Shown: positions 1 to 12,020 of the stretch, piece after piece
Layout: the number at the start of each line of letters is the position of its first letter
Numbering within the stretch: position 1 is the stretch's first letter
Position numbers and translations under genes: made by a program
DNA from: Sabethes cyaneus
Taxonomy: Eukaryota; Arthropoda; Insecta; Diptera; Culicidae
NCBI RefSeq assembly: GCF_943734655.1
Contig: NC_071354.1
Span: 57,143,544 to 57,207,543 of the forward strand
Reading direction: 5' to 3'
DNA length: 64,000 nucleotides
The notes under the pieces: generated by a model
Told to the model about the DNA's origin: nothing
The model's database searches: none
Seen by the model: the letters and a program-made list of their open reading frames with translations, nothing else

Positions 1-192
1 GGCCGTTCAGTCATTAATTTGTAGTAGACGCTAGATTTTACACTTTGTAATAACAAACAAATTATAACCCAGACAACAACAACTAATAATAATACACGCT
101 ATAGAAGCCCTGATGAAGATCCAATTCCGGATCGAAGCATTGGCGTAAAAAGTAAAATCTAGCGTCTACTATAATTTAATAACTGAACAGCC
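1..192. mobile_element. Fold-back (MITE-like) element, cut by window start
   Basis: Positions 1-41 and 152-192 are inverted copies of each other with about four mismatches; the inner 20 bp (AGTAGACGCTAGATTTTAC core) is perfect. About 110 bp of interior separates the arms. The left arm starts at base 1, so the element may extend outside the window and no target duplication can be checked. The interior contains a CTGATGA-stem-GAA motif (110-136) like a decayed hammerhead ribozyme, a motif known from the terminal repeats of Penelope-like elements. Family assignment is inference. Confidence 0.6.
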
Positions 193-3100
193 AAAACCCC
201 AAACATTCGATACATATATATATATATCAGTCGAAAAATATCAGTTAATTGATGTAAATAGTTTCGGCGTTCGACCGATTAAATTAATAGTACAGAATAA
301 ATATTCATAGATACTTTAGCAAAAAACTCATATCTTTCATCACATTTATTTCGCGCACTTTTTTCTGATATTCATGGTAATTTTTACCCCCATGAATAAA
401 CATAAAAACGCACTTCGTCTTCTTTTCATAAAAATGCATCACAACAAACACGGTAGAGTAAATAAAAAAATCCATTGCTCATCGCTAGTAGACAACGTTA
501 TTGAATTGAAATTGAGAACGAGCAGATTATTTTGAAGGGATGAACTGAAAATCATTATCATTGATTGACCGTAAAACAGTGGAAGGAAACTTTGCTTGAA
601 AGTTTACTGTTATTAATATGATTATTTTATTACGTTCTTGCAGCATCAGTGGCAATATCTGCTACGGTGTCCCGAAGAACGTGTTGCGAGTTGGGGGAGA
701 CCAAATTAGATGGAATCGAATAAAAATTATAATTTACAGCCCTTTTATCCACGGGGGAGTATCTGGAGGCGAATAGTTTTCTTCGCAATCGGTTTCTGCA
801 TTTCACCACTATAAGATGATGTGTAAATTTACATTGAAATTATTTCTTACGCAATCTCGCAGCCATTTGAATGAAGTGTCAAAGTTGTGCCCTTCCATTC
901 CTTACACTCGACATATAATGCAGTCGAAGAAAAGAAGTTCAACATCAAAAAGGGCAGAGCATTCCATCACCGTTTTAATTTCCCCTAGGTATTTTGAAAA
1001 TCTTGCAACGTCGACGGCAGCCAGCGATCCTTGGCGCGGAGACGGATAGTCGGAGTTATTCTTAACACATCACCCACCGTCACCGGCCGAGCCCGAGATC
1101 TCATTATTCGTCTTGCCTGTTCAACATATCTGCAAATGACATTCATTATTCCCGGTTCGTTTCGGTGGCCTGTTCTTGGGTAATGATTACCATATTTATT
1201 ACAATATCTGTTGACGTGTCAGCCATACTCTGCTGGGCTCGTTCGTCATCATCTTTCTTGGGAGATTAAACTTCAAGCGGTGAACTTTTCTCTGGAATGG
1301 TACCTAGGTTTGACTAGACTGAAGTTTAACGATGACACGTTGCAAAACATTGAAATTATTCGAATGCGGCCCCGATTCCAGCTACCAAATAATACTTCCT
1401 GATGGCTTTGGCTACCTGAGGCCAACTGGAAGATCAAATTTTGGTTATTGAATAAAACCTATTCTGGGGGCAAAAAGATAAACCTTGTTGTTGAGTAATT
1501 GTTTCAGCATGAATAAATTCGAACAGTTTCCCTACAAATACATGTCGACCTCCAGCGAAAGTTTTACCCTCGACATTAAATAAACGAGGCCTCTTTTTTA
1601 TGTCTCCGTAACAGTCGCTATCATCCGAAACATAAAATCTCCAAAGCTCGGAATGTTGCATTCTTTTAAAACCGTACTTAAAGAAACATTCTACAACGTT
1701 TTAAATAGCAATTCGCCTTATTGCTTCGCTCTGGCGACATAAAATTTAACGACAAACAAAATTTTCACTAAAGTTTGTTGCAACACATTCGATAATTGCC
1801 GATCGCAGCCGGACAGCTCGGTTCAACCACGTTTCGTTCGCAGCCAGGAAACATCTGCAGCTAATGGAATGTCATTCCGTCAGTCTACGGTTTCGGCGTT
1901 TTGTCGCGCGTCTTTCGATATCGATGTCGGCGGGACACAGAACTTCGACCCTATCACATCCTGACCGGGGCTGATCCGGAGCGAATTTACCAACTTTTCT
2001 AATAAGAACTTTGTCTCATCAAGTTTGATAACCGGCTCGTAACGAACGAGAACATCTTCCGTGATTAACCAATTATGCTTGGACGCTTGGGCGCTTCTCG
2101 TGCCATGCTGGTGCGTCATTGGGTCGCCATGCTACCGCAGTAAGTGAGCAGTTTGTTCGGCTGCATCAAAACATCGTATCGAATCCGCTCGACGCATTGC
2201 TTCGCTTGATTGGCGGAAAAAGTTTGTCTATCGGAATTAGCTTTCTCGGCACATAAAGGGAAATTAAATCTTGTGCTTTACGGCCTATCCAACACGCACT
2301 CCGAACGAAGCATCATAATAAGCTCGGAGAATGTTGCCATACAGCATTTGTAACTCGAACAGAATCATTTGAATGAACTACGAATTTTATCGTCGCTCGT
2401 TCTCGCAAACATCCCCAAATTATGTCTTATAATGTAATCACGTACAGCGAAATGCTCGCAACCAGCAGTTTGCGATCCGCAATAGGCATTATTTCGTTAC
2501 CATAATTTGGTTATTTACACCAGAAAAGCATCACACATTTTGCGACAGCCACCAGAAAAAAATTCTCTAACTTTATTTATTCAAACTAACAAAATTCCTT
2601 GCAAATTTTATTCAATTTCGCACACACACTGATGATGGTGTTTCTCGGCGAGCTGGCACGCGCTTCAAACAGAAATAAAATTGTCCAAAGACGTGCCACC
2701 AAATTTTTCTCGCTGCCTGCGAAAATATGTAGGTATCTGAGACGCATTACAAATTTTACGAGCCAACCTATCATGCCACCCTCCACCCCTCCCTTCGCTC
2801 GCATGTGTGCTGCAGTCCAGCCTTAGTAGTTGGGCTGACAAGGAAAAGCGAACGCACCCTTCATATCCCGACCAACGACAGACAGGAGCAACCGATGGAA
2901 GAAAAGTATTAGAAACGTACACCTTCTATTTAACTTGAGTCTATCGAATGTTTTTGACCATCATAATCAGTAGTATCGGTAGAAGGTATCCAGCACTCTG
3001 CTAGGTGATTGGGCCACTGCCGAACATTTTCGCACTAATGGTAGGCGGGTTAGGAAAATTATATTGTCATTCATGTGCATGCTCGCAGCCCGGTACATTT

Positions 3101-4019
3101 TTGCCTGCCTTGCAAGGGACAGGTTCGATATTTTTCTTATTTTTTGCAGTTCCGTTTCCTGTGGCTGGTTTCCCCTCCCGCTGGCGAAGAATACTTTACC
3201 TTCAAATGACGAGTGGTAAAAACTTTATGGCAGGACGCACAAAACGAGCAGTTTCTTCTCGATTTCCTCGTGCGGCGGACCCGACCGAGACTCCTGCTGC
3301 GGCTGGGCTGGAGCAATAGAGAGCCGCACACACATCCAGCGCTCACGCAGCATCTACAAATTGAATTTCGACGTCTTTACCTAATATGCGTGATGCTGTA
3401 AAAATTGGCTTTATTGTGTTTTGACATCCTTACCGCTGGAGTATGCTGTCTATCTCGAGAGGGGGCTTGCAAAGCCTAGTTTATTTAACACAAACACGAA
3501 AAATATGGTCCCAAACCATTGCTGGTATTTCGTCTGTTGGCATTTACAGAGCATCCATCAAATTGCGCAACGATGCTTTTAGTACTTTTGCAGCAATGAA
3601 GAGATTAATTTATTTTCAACTGAAGCCATTTGTCGAAGAATTCCATTCTGCAATATTAGGAATGGTTATTTGTATCATTTATTGACGACGAAACAAGAAA
3701 ATGCAATCCCTGTCAACATTTGAACTTCAAGTAATGAAAAACTGTTTTAAAAATGTGTTCATCGCTGCGAATATTTGAGCAGAAGAGGAAACAGCGAAGA
3801 ATTGTGGGTAGTAGGCATATCCAGCCTAAGAATTGAAAAATCAAAAAGTGCTTACTTTTCTTTATTGACGACGGTCCGTTATCGATGTTACGTTGAACCT
3901 CCAATACTGACGATCCTAGGCTGCCATTCTCCAATCCCCACAAGGACCAGCTGACCGTGCGTCGTCCTCGACAACGTACATCCATCGGATGCGGAGACTG
4001 CCCCAAAGTCTTCGGCATC
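193..4019. other. No recognisable gene or repeat
   Basis: This 3.8-kb stretch has only short open frames on both strands (longest about 100 codons) with no motif I recognise. I see no large inverted or tandem repeat. It could be unique intergenic sequence or very old transposon DNA. Confidence 0.5.
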
Positions 4020-5045
4020 TTCCAGGTTATTTGCTGAAAATAGTTTTGGCTACTCTTTCATTGGGCATTCCGGCGATTCGCGGATGCAATTCATCGTTTC
4101 ACTACGCGGCTTACATCGTTGTCACATGTCACGAGCGTACCACAGTATACACCTTTTAGTTCCGTTCCTTTCCAAGTTTGCTTTTTGTATTGCACCTTCC
4201 AAGGCAATGTTGAATAGTAGGTTAGAGAATATATCCCTTTGCTTCAGTCCATCCGACGTCACGAAAGCAGCTGAGGTCTCGCCCAGTTTTCTGATCCATG
4301 CAGCGTCGCACTAATCAGAGAAATTAGTTTCGTCTGCCACAACTCATTCCGTTTGACTGAATCGAACGCCACCTTAAAGTCCACAAACAGATGATGAGTC
4401 TGCAAGTTGTATTCAAGTTGAGTCCAGTGTTTATAATGGTAGTTTTTTACAATTTACGGTGGGAACGGTAAAAGAAAGTAATGAAACAAAGAGTCGATAG
4501 AATTTAACAGATTGAGAGCATGCGTGAAGGGGAAAGAGTAAGAGATTTGGTACGATCCATGGAATCCCCCAACTTGGATAAAAGGTTGCGGTACACAACT
4601 TCTTAACCGTGCTTCATACCTCCCTTACCCTCAACTTCCGTTCTTTCCGCTTCACGTCTCAATCTGTTAGATCCTATCGCCTCTTTGTTTTATTACTTTC
4701 TTCTACCGTTCCCTCCGTAAATTGCGATAATTTGCAACATTGCCTACCACCTCTCTGGTAGTTGTTTCAATGGCACCATGGAGGTTCCACAACAGCCCGC
4801 TTAAAACTTTCTTTTCTTCCTACTGTTCTGTGAATCGTTGATCAAGCATTCTGCTGGATATTGAAACGTAGTGTCCTCTCAGTACGGGCATTCACCGCGT
4901 TCGACAACTTTGTGCGAATGTTACACATAACGAGATAGTGATTAGAGTCGATATTTGGTCTGCGAAAGACCGTACATCGATGACATCCGAGAAGTGTCAC
5001 CCGTCAATCAAGGCATGATCGATCTGAGACTTAGAGTCCCCATTG
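4020..5045 (-). pseudogene. LINE (non-LTR retrotransposon) endonuclease-RT fragment
   Basis: Read on the minus strand, 5045 to about 4850 gives the end of an APE-type endonuclease (HALIDG, then HFSDVIDVRSF, then DSNHYLVMCNIR in broken frames). 4400 to 4320 gives a reverse transcriptase block (HLFVDFKVAFDSVKRNELW), and about 4300-4200 gives a GLKQGD-like block and LLFN-type sequence with stops. The copy is interrupted by a small inverted-repeat element at 4450-4724 and carries several frameshifts, so it is dead. The type (RTE- or CR1-like) is inferred from motif wording only. It points away from the plus-strand LINE copy that starts at the same junction. Confidence 0.75.
4450..4724. mobile_element. 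275-bp fold-back MITE inside LINE fragment
   Basis: The arms 4450-4540 and 4634-4724 are inverted copies (CAATTTACGGTGGGAACGGT on the left, the same with A for T near the tip on the right) with scattered mismatches. Only about 90 bp of spacer lies between them. The minus-strand LINE sequence stops on one side and resumes on the other, so this is an insertion into the LINE. Confidence 0.65.
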
Positions 5046-6605
5046 GGAGTAATCTAGCGCGACTGAAACAACCGGATGTCGTCGAAGGCTACGCGTTATC
5101 TCTCGAAACCGCGCTGCCGGAAGAGGGTGAGCTGGATGAAACCCCTCTTGAGACTATTAGAATGTCGCGAAAACAGCCATTAACAGCGTAGCGGAGAACG
5201 TTTTAGGCCGTGCGACACCGAGTCGGCGTAACGAATGGTTTGATGAGGAGTGCCAGCAGATATTAGATGAGAAGAACGCAGCGCGGGTACAAATACTACG
5301 CAGAGCTACCCGTCAGAATGTGGAGCGATACAAACCGAAGAGGAGACAGCAAACACGACTCTTCAAGGAAAGGAAGTGCCACCAAGAGGAGAAGGAGTGC
5401 GAAGAACTCGAACAGCTGTACCGCTTTCGCGACACACGGAAGTTCTATCAGAGACTCAACGGATCTCGCAATGGCTTCGTGCCGCGGGCCGAAATGTGCA
5501 GAGATAAAGATGGAGGTATCTTGACTGATGACCGTGCGGAGATCGAAAGGTGGAAGCAGCACTACGATGAACACCTAAATGGCGTGCAGGCGGAAGACCA
5601 TGATAGCGGAGGAAGTGACCACATTGGTGCAGCAAGCGACGAAGATGTGCCACCCCCATCGATAAGGGAAGTTAAAGAAGCCATCCAGCGGCTGAAGAAC
5701 AACAAAGCAGCGGGAAAGGATGGCATTGGAGCGGAACTTATTAAAATGGGCCCGGACAAGTTGGCCGGCTGCCTGCATGAACTTATTATCAAGAATTAGG
5801 ATAAGGAACGACTACCGGAGGAGTGGAAAGACGGGATTATTTGCCCTATCTACAAGAAAGGCGATGAGCGGGATTGTGAGAACTACCGAGCGATCACTAT
5901 CTTAAATGCCGCCTACAAAGAGCTGTCCCAAGTCATCTTCCATCGACTATCACCATTAGCCAATGGATGATTCGGTCATGATGGTCATGTATGGTAGGTC
6001 TACAGCGGACCAAATCTTCACCCTGTGGCAGATCCTCCAGAAGTGCCGCGAATTCCAAATTCCCACGCACAACTTGTTCATCGATTTCAAAGTCGCATAT
6101 GATAGTGTAAACCGACAAGAGCTATGGAAAATTTTGGATGAAAACGGCTTTCCGAGTAAGCTTACTAGACTTATTATGACTACGATGGATGGCATTCAGT
6201 GATATGTGAAAATCTCGGGTGGGTTCTCGGACGCATTCGAATCTCACAGGAAACTTCGACTCCTACCTGCTATTCAACATTGCACTTGATGGTGTTATAA
6301 GACGAGCGACGATCGAAATGCGCGGCATGATTGCAATGTGCCATGTGAAGAGAACCTTTGAACACTCGGAGTTTTCGAACGGCGAGTGCTAAGAACCATC
6401 TTTGGCGGCATGCAAGAGAACGGTGTATGGAGGTAAAGAATAAACCACTAGCTCGCGCGTCTCTACGGCGAACCCAGTATTCAGAAAGTGGTTAAAGCTG
6501 GACGGATATGTTGGGCAGGACATGTTGCTAGAATGCCGGACAGCTATCATGTAAAAATGGTTTTCGCATCGAATCCGGTAGGAACAAGACGAAGTTAGGC
6601 CAATT
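5041..6605 (+). pseudogene. LINE reverse transcriptase fragment, broken
   Basis: Plus-strand frames join to a linker after the endonuclease (SNLARLKQPDVVEGYA), a long basic region (5230-5500) and the N-terminal RT signature NNKAAGKDGIGAELIKMGP at about 5700. Then come LPEEWKDGIICPIYKKGD (5814 on), FIDFKVAYDSVNRQELW (6080 on) and the C-terminal block GRICWAGHVARMPDSYHVK in mixed frames near 6500. A stop follows the first RT block (near 5797), further frame changes occur around 5970 and 6200, and the palm region with the YADD-type motif is deleted between about 6240 and 6360. The 3' end runs into an AAGTTAGTAAG-type tail near 6596-6627. It is a dead copy of a family also seen at 26.8, 38.0, 40.8 and 59.5 kb. 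Confidence 0.85.
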
Positions 6606-7421
6606 AAGTTAGTAAGTCCCCATCGGGATGCCTCCAGGTGTGTTTCCGAAATTCAGACGTAAAAAGTAGGGGCTACATCTGGCCATTTCTCTGCGCGCGG
6701 CGTAATTGATGAACCTCGGATCGTTATTATTGGTCGACAGATGAAGGCTTTGTCTTATAATGACAGGACGGAAAAATTCCTTTCTCTCGAACTGCGCATT
6801 TGCATCTTCGATAATGATTTTTACGTTATATTTTGACCACTCTCCATATAGGGTACGTTGTTGCTTCGTCGTAATTGCCTATTCCCGTCCTATCCAACAC
6901 AAAATATTAAAAATATCAGCATTTTTATGACACACAATTCAAAACTAGTTATTCCCTAATATTTTAGTTTGTTGTCTATCATACGCGATCAATAAAAGTG
7001 AGCTGAGATCTATTTAAATGCTTTTTATCATTAAAGAAGTCCTACCAGCCAAATTTCCTACGTTTTTTCGTGCGACGAAGAAGAAAATGTCGACTAATCG
7101 TTTTAATTTCCGTCATTTATAAATAAAAATAGCTCACGCAAGGCATTGTCGTTATTCTACAGCCAGGAAAACTTGCTTGACCTGCAGAAATTTTGCAGAT
7201 TAACATTTGTTATGCCGTCCTACACAAATACATGCGCGTTAGCTTTGTAAATATTGTTGTGATTTTTAGTTCGGATGATGAAAAATTTTGCTGGACGGAT
7301 TTTAAAACGGTACGACGAATTTGAAATAAAGTCAGTTGCGTGATTTCAATAATATGCTTTAACCTTCTAACGGGTAAGGCCGTCTGTAGACGGCCTTCGC
7401 GTTTGATGCTCCAGAGTTGCA
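6606..7421. other. No gene; short perfect hairpin at 7376-7397
   Basis: I see no coding signal. The only structure is a perfect 10-bp inverted repeat (AAGGCCGTCT, 2-base loop, AGACGGCCTT), which directly precedes the inverted terminal sequence that begins at 7425. Confidence 0.4.
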
Positions 7422-9385
7422 TACACGCTCGTTTATTTAAACTCTAAATAGAGTAAAATTGTACTCATTTTCGTTAAAAGTGGATCTACTCTGAATAGAG
7501 TGGTTATGCTGTTACTCATTTTTGAGTAGCGCAGCTACATGGCAAAACCTGAGTACTTCTTACTCACTTCTCATTCTGCATGAATTAACCAAACTGAGTA
7601 GCTTTTACCCGTTTCTGTTATTTTGAAGAGGAAAACTAAAATGGATTTCGAAAAATACATATCTAAAAAAGAATACGTACAATAAAGTTTTATTTATTTT
7701 CAATTAAAATTTGAGTGATTATGTGGTACAACCTAAAGAAAAAAAATTGTTCATTTGCTATTTTATTTCACTGTCAGTAAGCCGTGCGCTACTGAGCGAG
7801 CTGATATTAGAAGCCTCCGTGTCCGCATCGTTGCCACTTCTTGGTGATTCTATTCGGGTTAAAATTTTCTTCTGGCGGGCACGGTGAAAGATTTGCTGGT
7901 TAAGTTTCACAATCTGCACTGTCTGATTTAAAGATTAGGAAAGCTAGCTGTAAAACTCTTTCAGCTGTTTCCGATCAAGTACGAAAATATTTACTATGGA
8001 TTTGTGAGCCGAGCCAAAACGAGTTGCCGAGTATGCCGAGAGGTTCCTTGTCCTTACTAAGACTTGTCAAACACTAAATTCCATCCTTTTTCCAGCCGAT
8101 AGTAGCATACAGTTTTCAAGTCGTTTTCTGGTATCATGCTGGATAATTCACCGCTTCCCTGATCGTAAACAAGGGAGTTCGTCATGAAGTCCTTGCCACG
8201 TTCACCGCGAAAAATGTACAGCATTCGATGTTTCTGTGAATGAAATAAGAATGGAATGTAAAATATGAATTCAACTCTTAATGTTCTACGGTGCAACAGG
8301 TAACCCATTACTTTCGATGCAACATTATTATAACACCGAAATCACGGTAATATAGCAATACATCTTAAATGTTACCATCTGTTCACCGCAAATAGTTAAA
8401 TTAGTTGATACTTACGTCATGTGGACAAGAATCCGAATTTATAAAGAGATTTGTTTCCAATTCTTGCATTTTCCCATGATTGGCTTTTGCAACTTCGATT
8501 AAGATCAAGAATTTGCTTTGATTTCAGCTTATTGCCAATTTTCGCCTAATCTTTTCGAAAATTCCAATATAGGAATCTGGTTCTTTACCATCTTCAATCG
8601 ACGGGGCAAATTTCTGTGAATGTACCGTACTGTAGCTATTTCAAGCTTCTTCCAATTTCTCGCATAATTTTGCGTTCAGTAAAAGTGTATCTTTGTTGTC
8701 ATCGCAGATCTTAGCATTAGCCGTTGTCCATTGTAGTGGATCTGCTAGGTTACCCCAAGCTGTCTTAGATGCCTCGGACATTTACACCGGATACTCCAAG
8801 TAAGGGATGATTAAATCTACGGTTTCTGGATTGTTGAAGTTCGTCTGAGAGCGAACGATCGCATTAAAAAACGGAATCCACTATATGATGCTTCCCAAAA
8901 AGCGAACTTTGTAGAAAAGAAAGAAATGATTTGGGAGTATCATCAGCCTGGCGTCAGAATCTTTCGCAATACTCTATGCACAGCTATCCGAACGACGCTA
9001 TGAGCTGTGAGTAATTCGGTATCGTATCAAAGCATCCTCTGGCCTCCGTTGGCATCGATCGATTGTGTAGCCTGATAGTAAACCCGGGTATTTGTGCGAT
9101 AGGTTGCGCAATTTTCCTCTATCTGAAAAGGAAAAATAAGAAAATTCTTTTTTTTGACATCCGGAATAACTCACTGGAGAGTGTCACAAAGCAATAAGCG
9201 GATTTGTCTTGCGCTGGGACTCATTGGGTGCGATTTCATGACAGTTTTCTGCTCGTTGGTGGCTTGATCTAAAACGAAATTGATGAGTAAGTATTGTTCT
9301 GTAGTAGATTTTAGATTTATGAGTAGTATTGTTCTGATAAGTTTTTTTAGATTATACCAGGCCAACATTTTGTTACTCTTTGGAT
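7422..9385. mobile_element. Left half of an old DNA element (outer nest, TIR at 7425)
   Basis: The left terminus at 7425 (ACGCTCGTT, then ACTCTAAATAGAGTAAAA) is repeated in inverted orientation ending at 26518. A TAC trinucleotide lies on each outer side (7422-7424 and 26519-26521), consistent with a 3-bp target duplication. Repeated GAGTA/TACTC motifs fill the first 200 bp of both ends. The interior 7640-9385 has only short frames I do not recognise. If both ends belong to one element it was about 3.3 kb before the 9.4-25.2 kb material inserted; alternatively they are two separate copies. Confidence 0.45.
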
Positions 9386-10479
9386 CTATATCTATACATT
9401 TTCTATATCTATAAAAATGGATTTCTGTCTATCTGTCTGTGTTGGAATACTCCAACCAGTACTAAGCGTCGACTCGCTGTGAACCAACGGTGAATTACTG
9501 CTAACCCAAGCGCATCAGTTCGCGCGCCATTGCTGTCTGAACAGCAGCAGCAAGAGTGAGTTGAAAGTCAGTAGGCATTCAGATGCCTTATAGTCAGTAG
9601 GTATTTAGATGCCAAATCGTGCACGTCGTTCGGTGTAAATAGTGTACATAATTTTAACTAGTCGCTATGTTAAGATAAGTGTTTGATAAATGTAGACTCT
9701 GGACGAATACTCGTGTGTTATCTATTCCGAAGAAACATATCCATGCAGCGGCATAGACTCCTCCACACCTCTCCGCGCTGTACTGAGCCACTCGACAGTC
9801 TGTATGTTTCTTATAGAATCGAAAACTAGTGAACCGATCGGCGTGAAAACTTGCATGTAGGGGTTTTTGGGGCCGGGGAAGGTTCTTATGATGGATAGAG
9901 ACCCCTCCCTTAACTAAGAGGGGACAATACAAACCATACAAACAAATGAAACACAAATTTCTGCATAACTCGAGAACTAATCAAGCAAATGGAACAAAAT
10001 TTGGCATGTGGGTGTTTTTGGAGACAAGAATTTTTTCTATGGTGAATTGAGACCCCTCCCCTCTTTAAGAGGGTAATTATGAGCGGAGACTCCCATATAA
10101 ATGAAATACAAATTTCTTCATAACTTCAGAACTAATCAAGAAAAAAGAACCAAATTTGGCATGTGAAGGTTTTTGGAGGCAGGAACTTTTTTTATCATGG
10201 TTTGAGGACCCTCACCCCTATAGTAGGGGGATAAGGACCATCATACAAATAAAACAGAAATTTTTACGTCATTCAAAAACTAATCGAACTTGAGAAATTT
10301 TAGGCTCATCCATAAAACATTAGTCAATAACAAGACCACCAAAAACCAAAATCTGGCACTCTTCTTGCAACACTACCGTGCTTTTTCTTTCGTTTACGCA
10401 AAAGAAGGAGAGCAATAGTTTTGTTTACATTTCGCACATTTTTGCTGTCCTTCTTTGGCGAATGAATTATCCTCCTACC
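9386..10479 (+). repeat. Tandem-repeat-bearing element, left block (forward orientation)
   Basis: It starts with a tip resembling TCTATAAAAATGGATTTCTG followed by a GTCTGT run. It then has a conserved leader (ATAGAATCGAAAACTAGTGA, then GGCGTGAAAACTTGCATG) and three diverged copies of a ~145-bp unit built on AACTAATCAAGCAAATGGAA and CCAAATTTGGCATGTG. It ends with a distinct segment near 10270-10370 that recurs inverted at 62500-62620. This block is the reverse complement of the large block at 19829-25189. The CTCCTACC at its right edge (10472-10479) is the target duplication of the hAT element. Confidence 0.75.
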
Positions 10480-11339
10480 CAAGCATGGAAAACTTCATTC
10501 ACTCACAATATTCTTGGTGAATGTATTGCTTGCTTCGAAGTCTTGCTTTCAATCATTCTCTCTCGCATGCAGGCTCTCGAACAGAACCCTACAAAGAGAA
10601 TTCACCGATGAATTGCCGACCAACAGCAGAAAGAATGCGAATGATTCAAACAAGATCGGAACTGTTTTATCGAGGTTCATTTTGAATCATTTGAATCAAA
10701 AGATTGTGTTGGAAAGAATCATCTGCGAACCATGATCGCGAATCCAAACGAATGCGTTCAACGATTTTCTTACTGAACGAAATAGAGGAATGTTTGCTGT
10801 GCTAAAGCGCAACGCAAACCGCGCAACACGTAGCAATGGAAGGAATATTTAATGCAGTTTTTCAACTAAGGCGCTGACTGAAACTTACATTTTAGCAGAT
10901 TTGGAATTATATTGACTGAATAATCCAGCCATTTTTGTTGTATGTTTTTAGGTTGTCGCTCATCATTAACAGACTAAATAAGAATGAAATGATGCAAATT
11001 AGTCGTGTGGGCTTAGTGTGACCAAACTAAAAATTGTTTTATTTTATGTTCTGTTGTCGATGTTGGTCACGTTTGGCATTACGTAAAACATCTTTTAAAG
11101 TGACTTTTGCTGAATAAATTTACAGTGAACAGTACAGTAGACTCTCGGAAAAGTTAATCGATTGGGGATTGGGTCGACGAACTTTTACGAAATATTAACT
11201 TTTCTGAGTAGTCCTAAAAGTTTAAAAATGATAAATAGAAAAGTAACAAATAGATTCACGGACATGGGATACACATTTTGATGTGATTGATGTGGAAGTT
11301 ACAATGTAAGGAAATATGCAGGAAGTTTTTTATAAAATA

Positions 11340-11625
11340 CAGTGGGACTTCGATTTTGGCATGGTTCGTTTTTGGTAACAAAAGCAACACGAAGTATTTC
11401 GCTTCCAAAAATATGCTTAAACATCAATCAATTTCCGCATACATGTTCAAAATGACCTAAAATGATAACGTCAGTACGTGCATAGAAAAATTGTAGTTGT
11501 AGAATGTTTCTAAAGGTAATATTTTTATTGACGTAGGACCACGTCTTATTTCAAGGTGTCAAAACTTGCTAGTGTCGGCCTGATAGCTCTTGTCGGGCAT
11601 TTTGAGTATAAAATGGTCATTGAAA
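11340..11625 (+). mobile_element. Truncated copy of TA-flanked MITE family (CAGTGGGA tips)
   Basis: It begins at TA|CAGTGGGACTTCG and follows the same order as the complete copy at 16958-17389: the GGTAACAAAAG block, the CCAAAAATATGCTTAAA block and the TATTTTTATTG..GTAGGAC block. It loses similarity near 11620, before the right terminal repeat. It lies in the 3' part of the hAT element, downstream of the transposase stop. Confidence 0.65.
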
Positions 11626-12020
11626 AATCATTCATTTTTCAAATTCAAATTCAATCATTTTTGACCCGCTTTTATTAATTTCAATAAGGCCATTGCAAAT
11701 TATTTTTAAAGTTTTTGTCCCCACACCCTTCAAAATTGGTTCTAAAAATCGGAGGGCAAACAAAATTTGTTAAGCTTGAGTGCAATTTTTTTATATAAAA
11801 TCTATTATTGATGGGTTTTACAGCCAAAAGAATTCGAAAAAAGAGTTTACGGAGTGTTAACGCTTCTAGCACGAATCAAAAGAGGAAGTACAAATAATGT
11901 AATTTCCAAAAATCGGCAAAATTTTTTTTTGTAATTTCCAAAAATCGGTAAAATTATAATGGAAAAAATTAAAATTATTAATAAAACATAATTGTCATGA
12001 TCAAAAGAAATTAATTTTTA

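Noticed and set aside
1..4000. Host gene exons in the first 4 kb
   Set aside because: A few 70-105-codon frames exist but none has a motif or a matching neighbour across plausible splice sites.
4020..6605. Twin-priming inversion of a single LINE insertion
   Set aside because: Twin priming would split one copy; here both arms contain overlapping RT segments.
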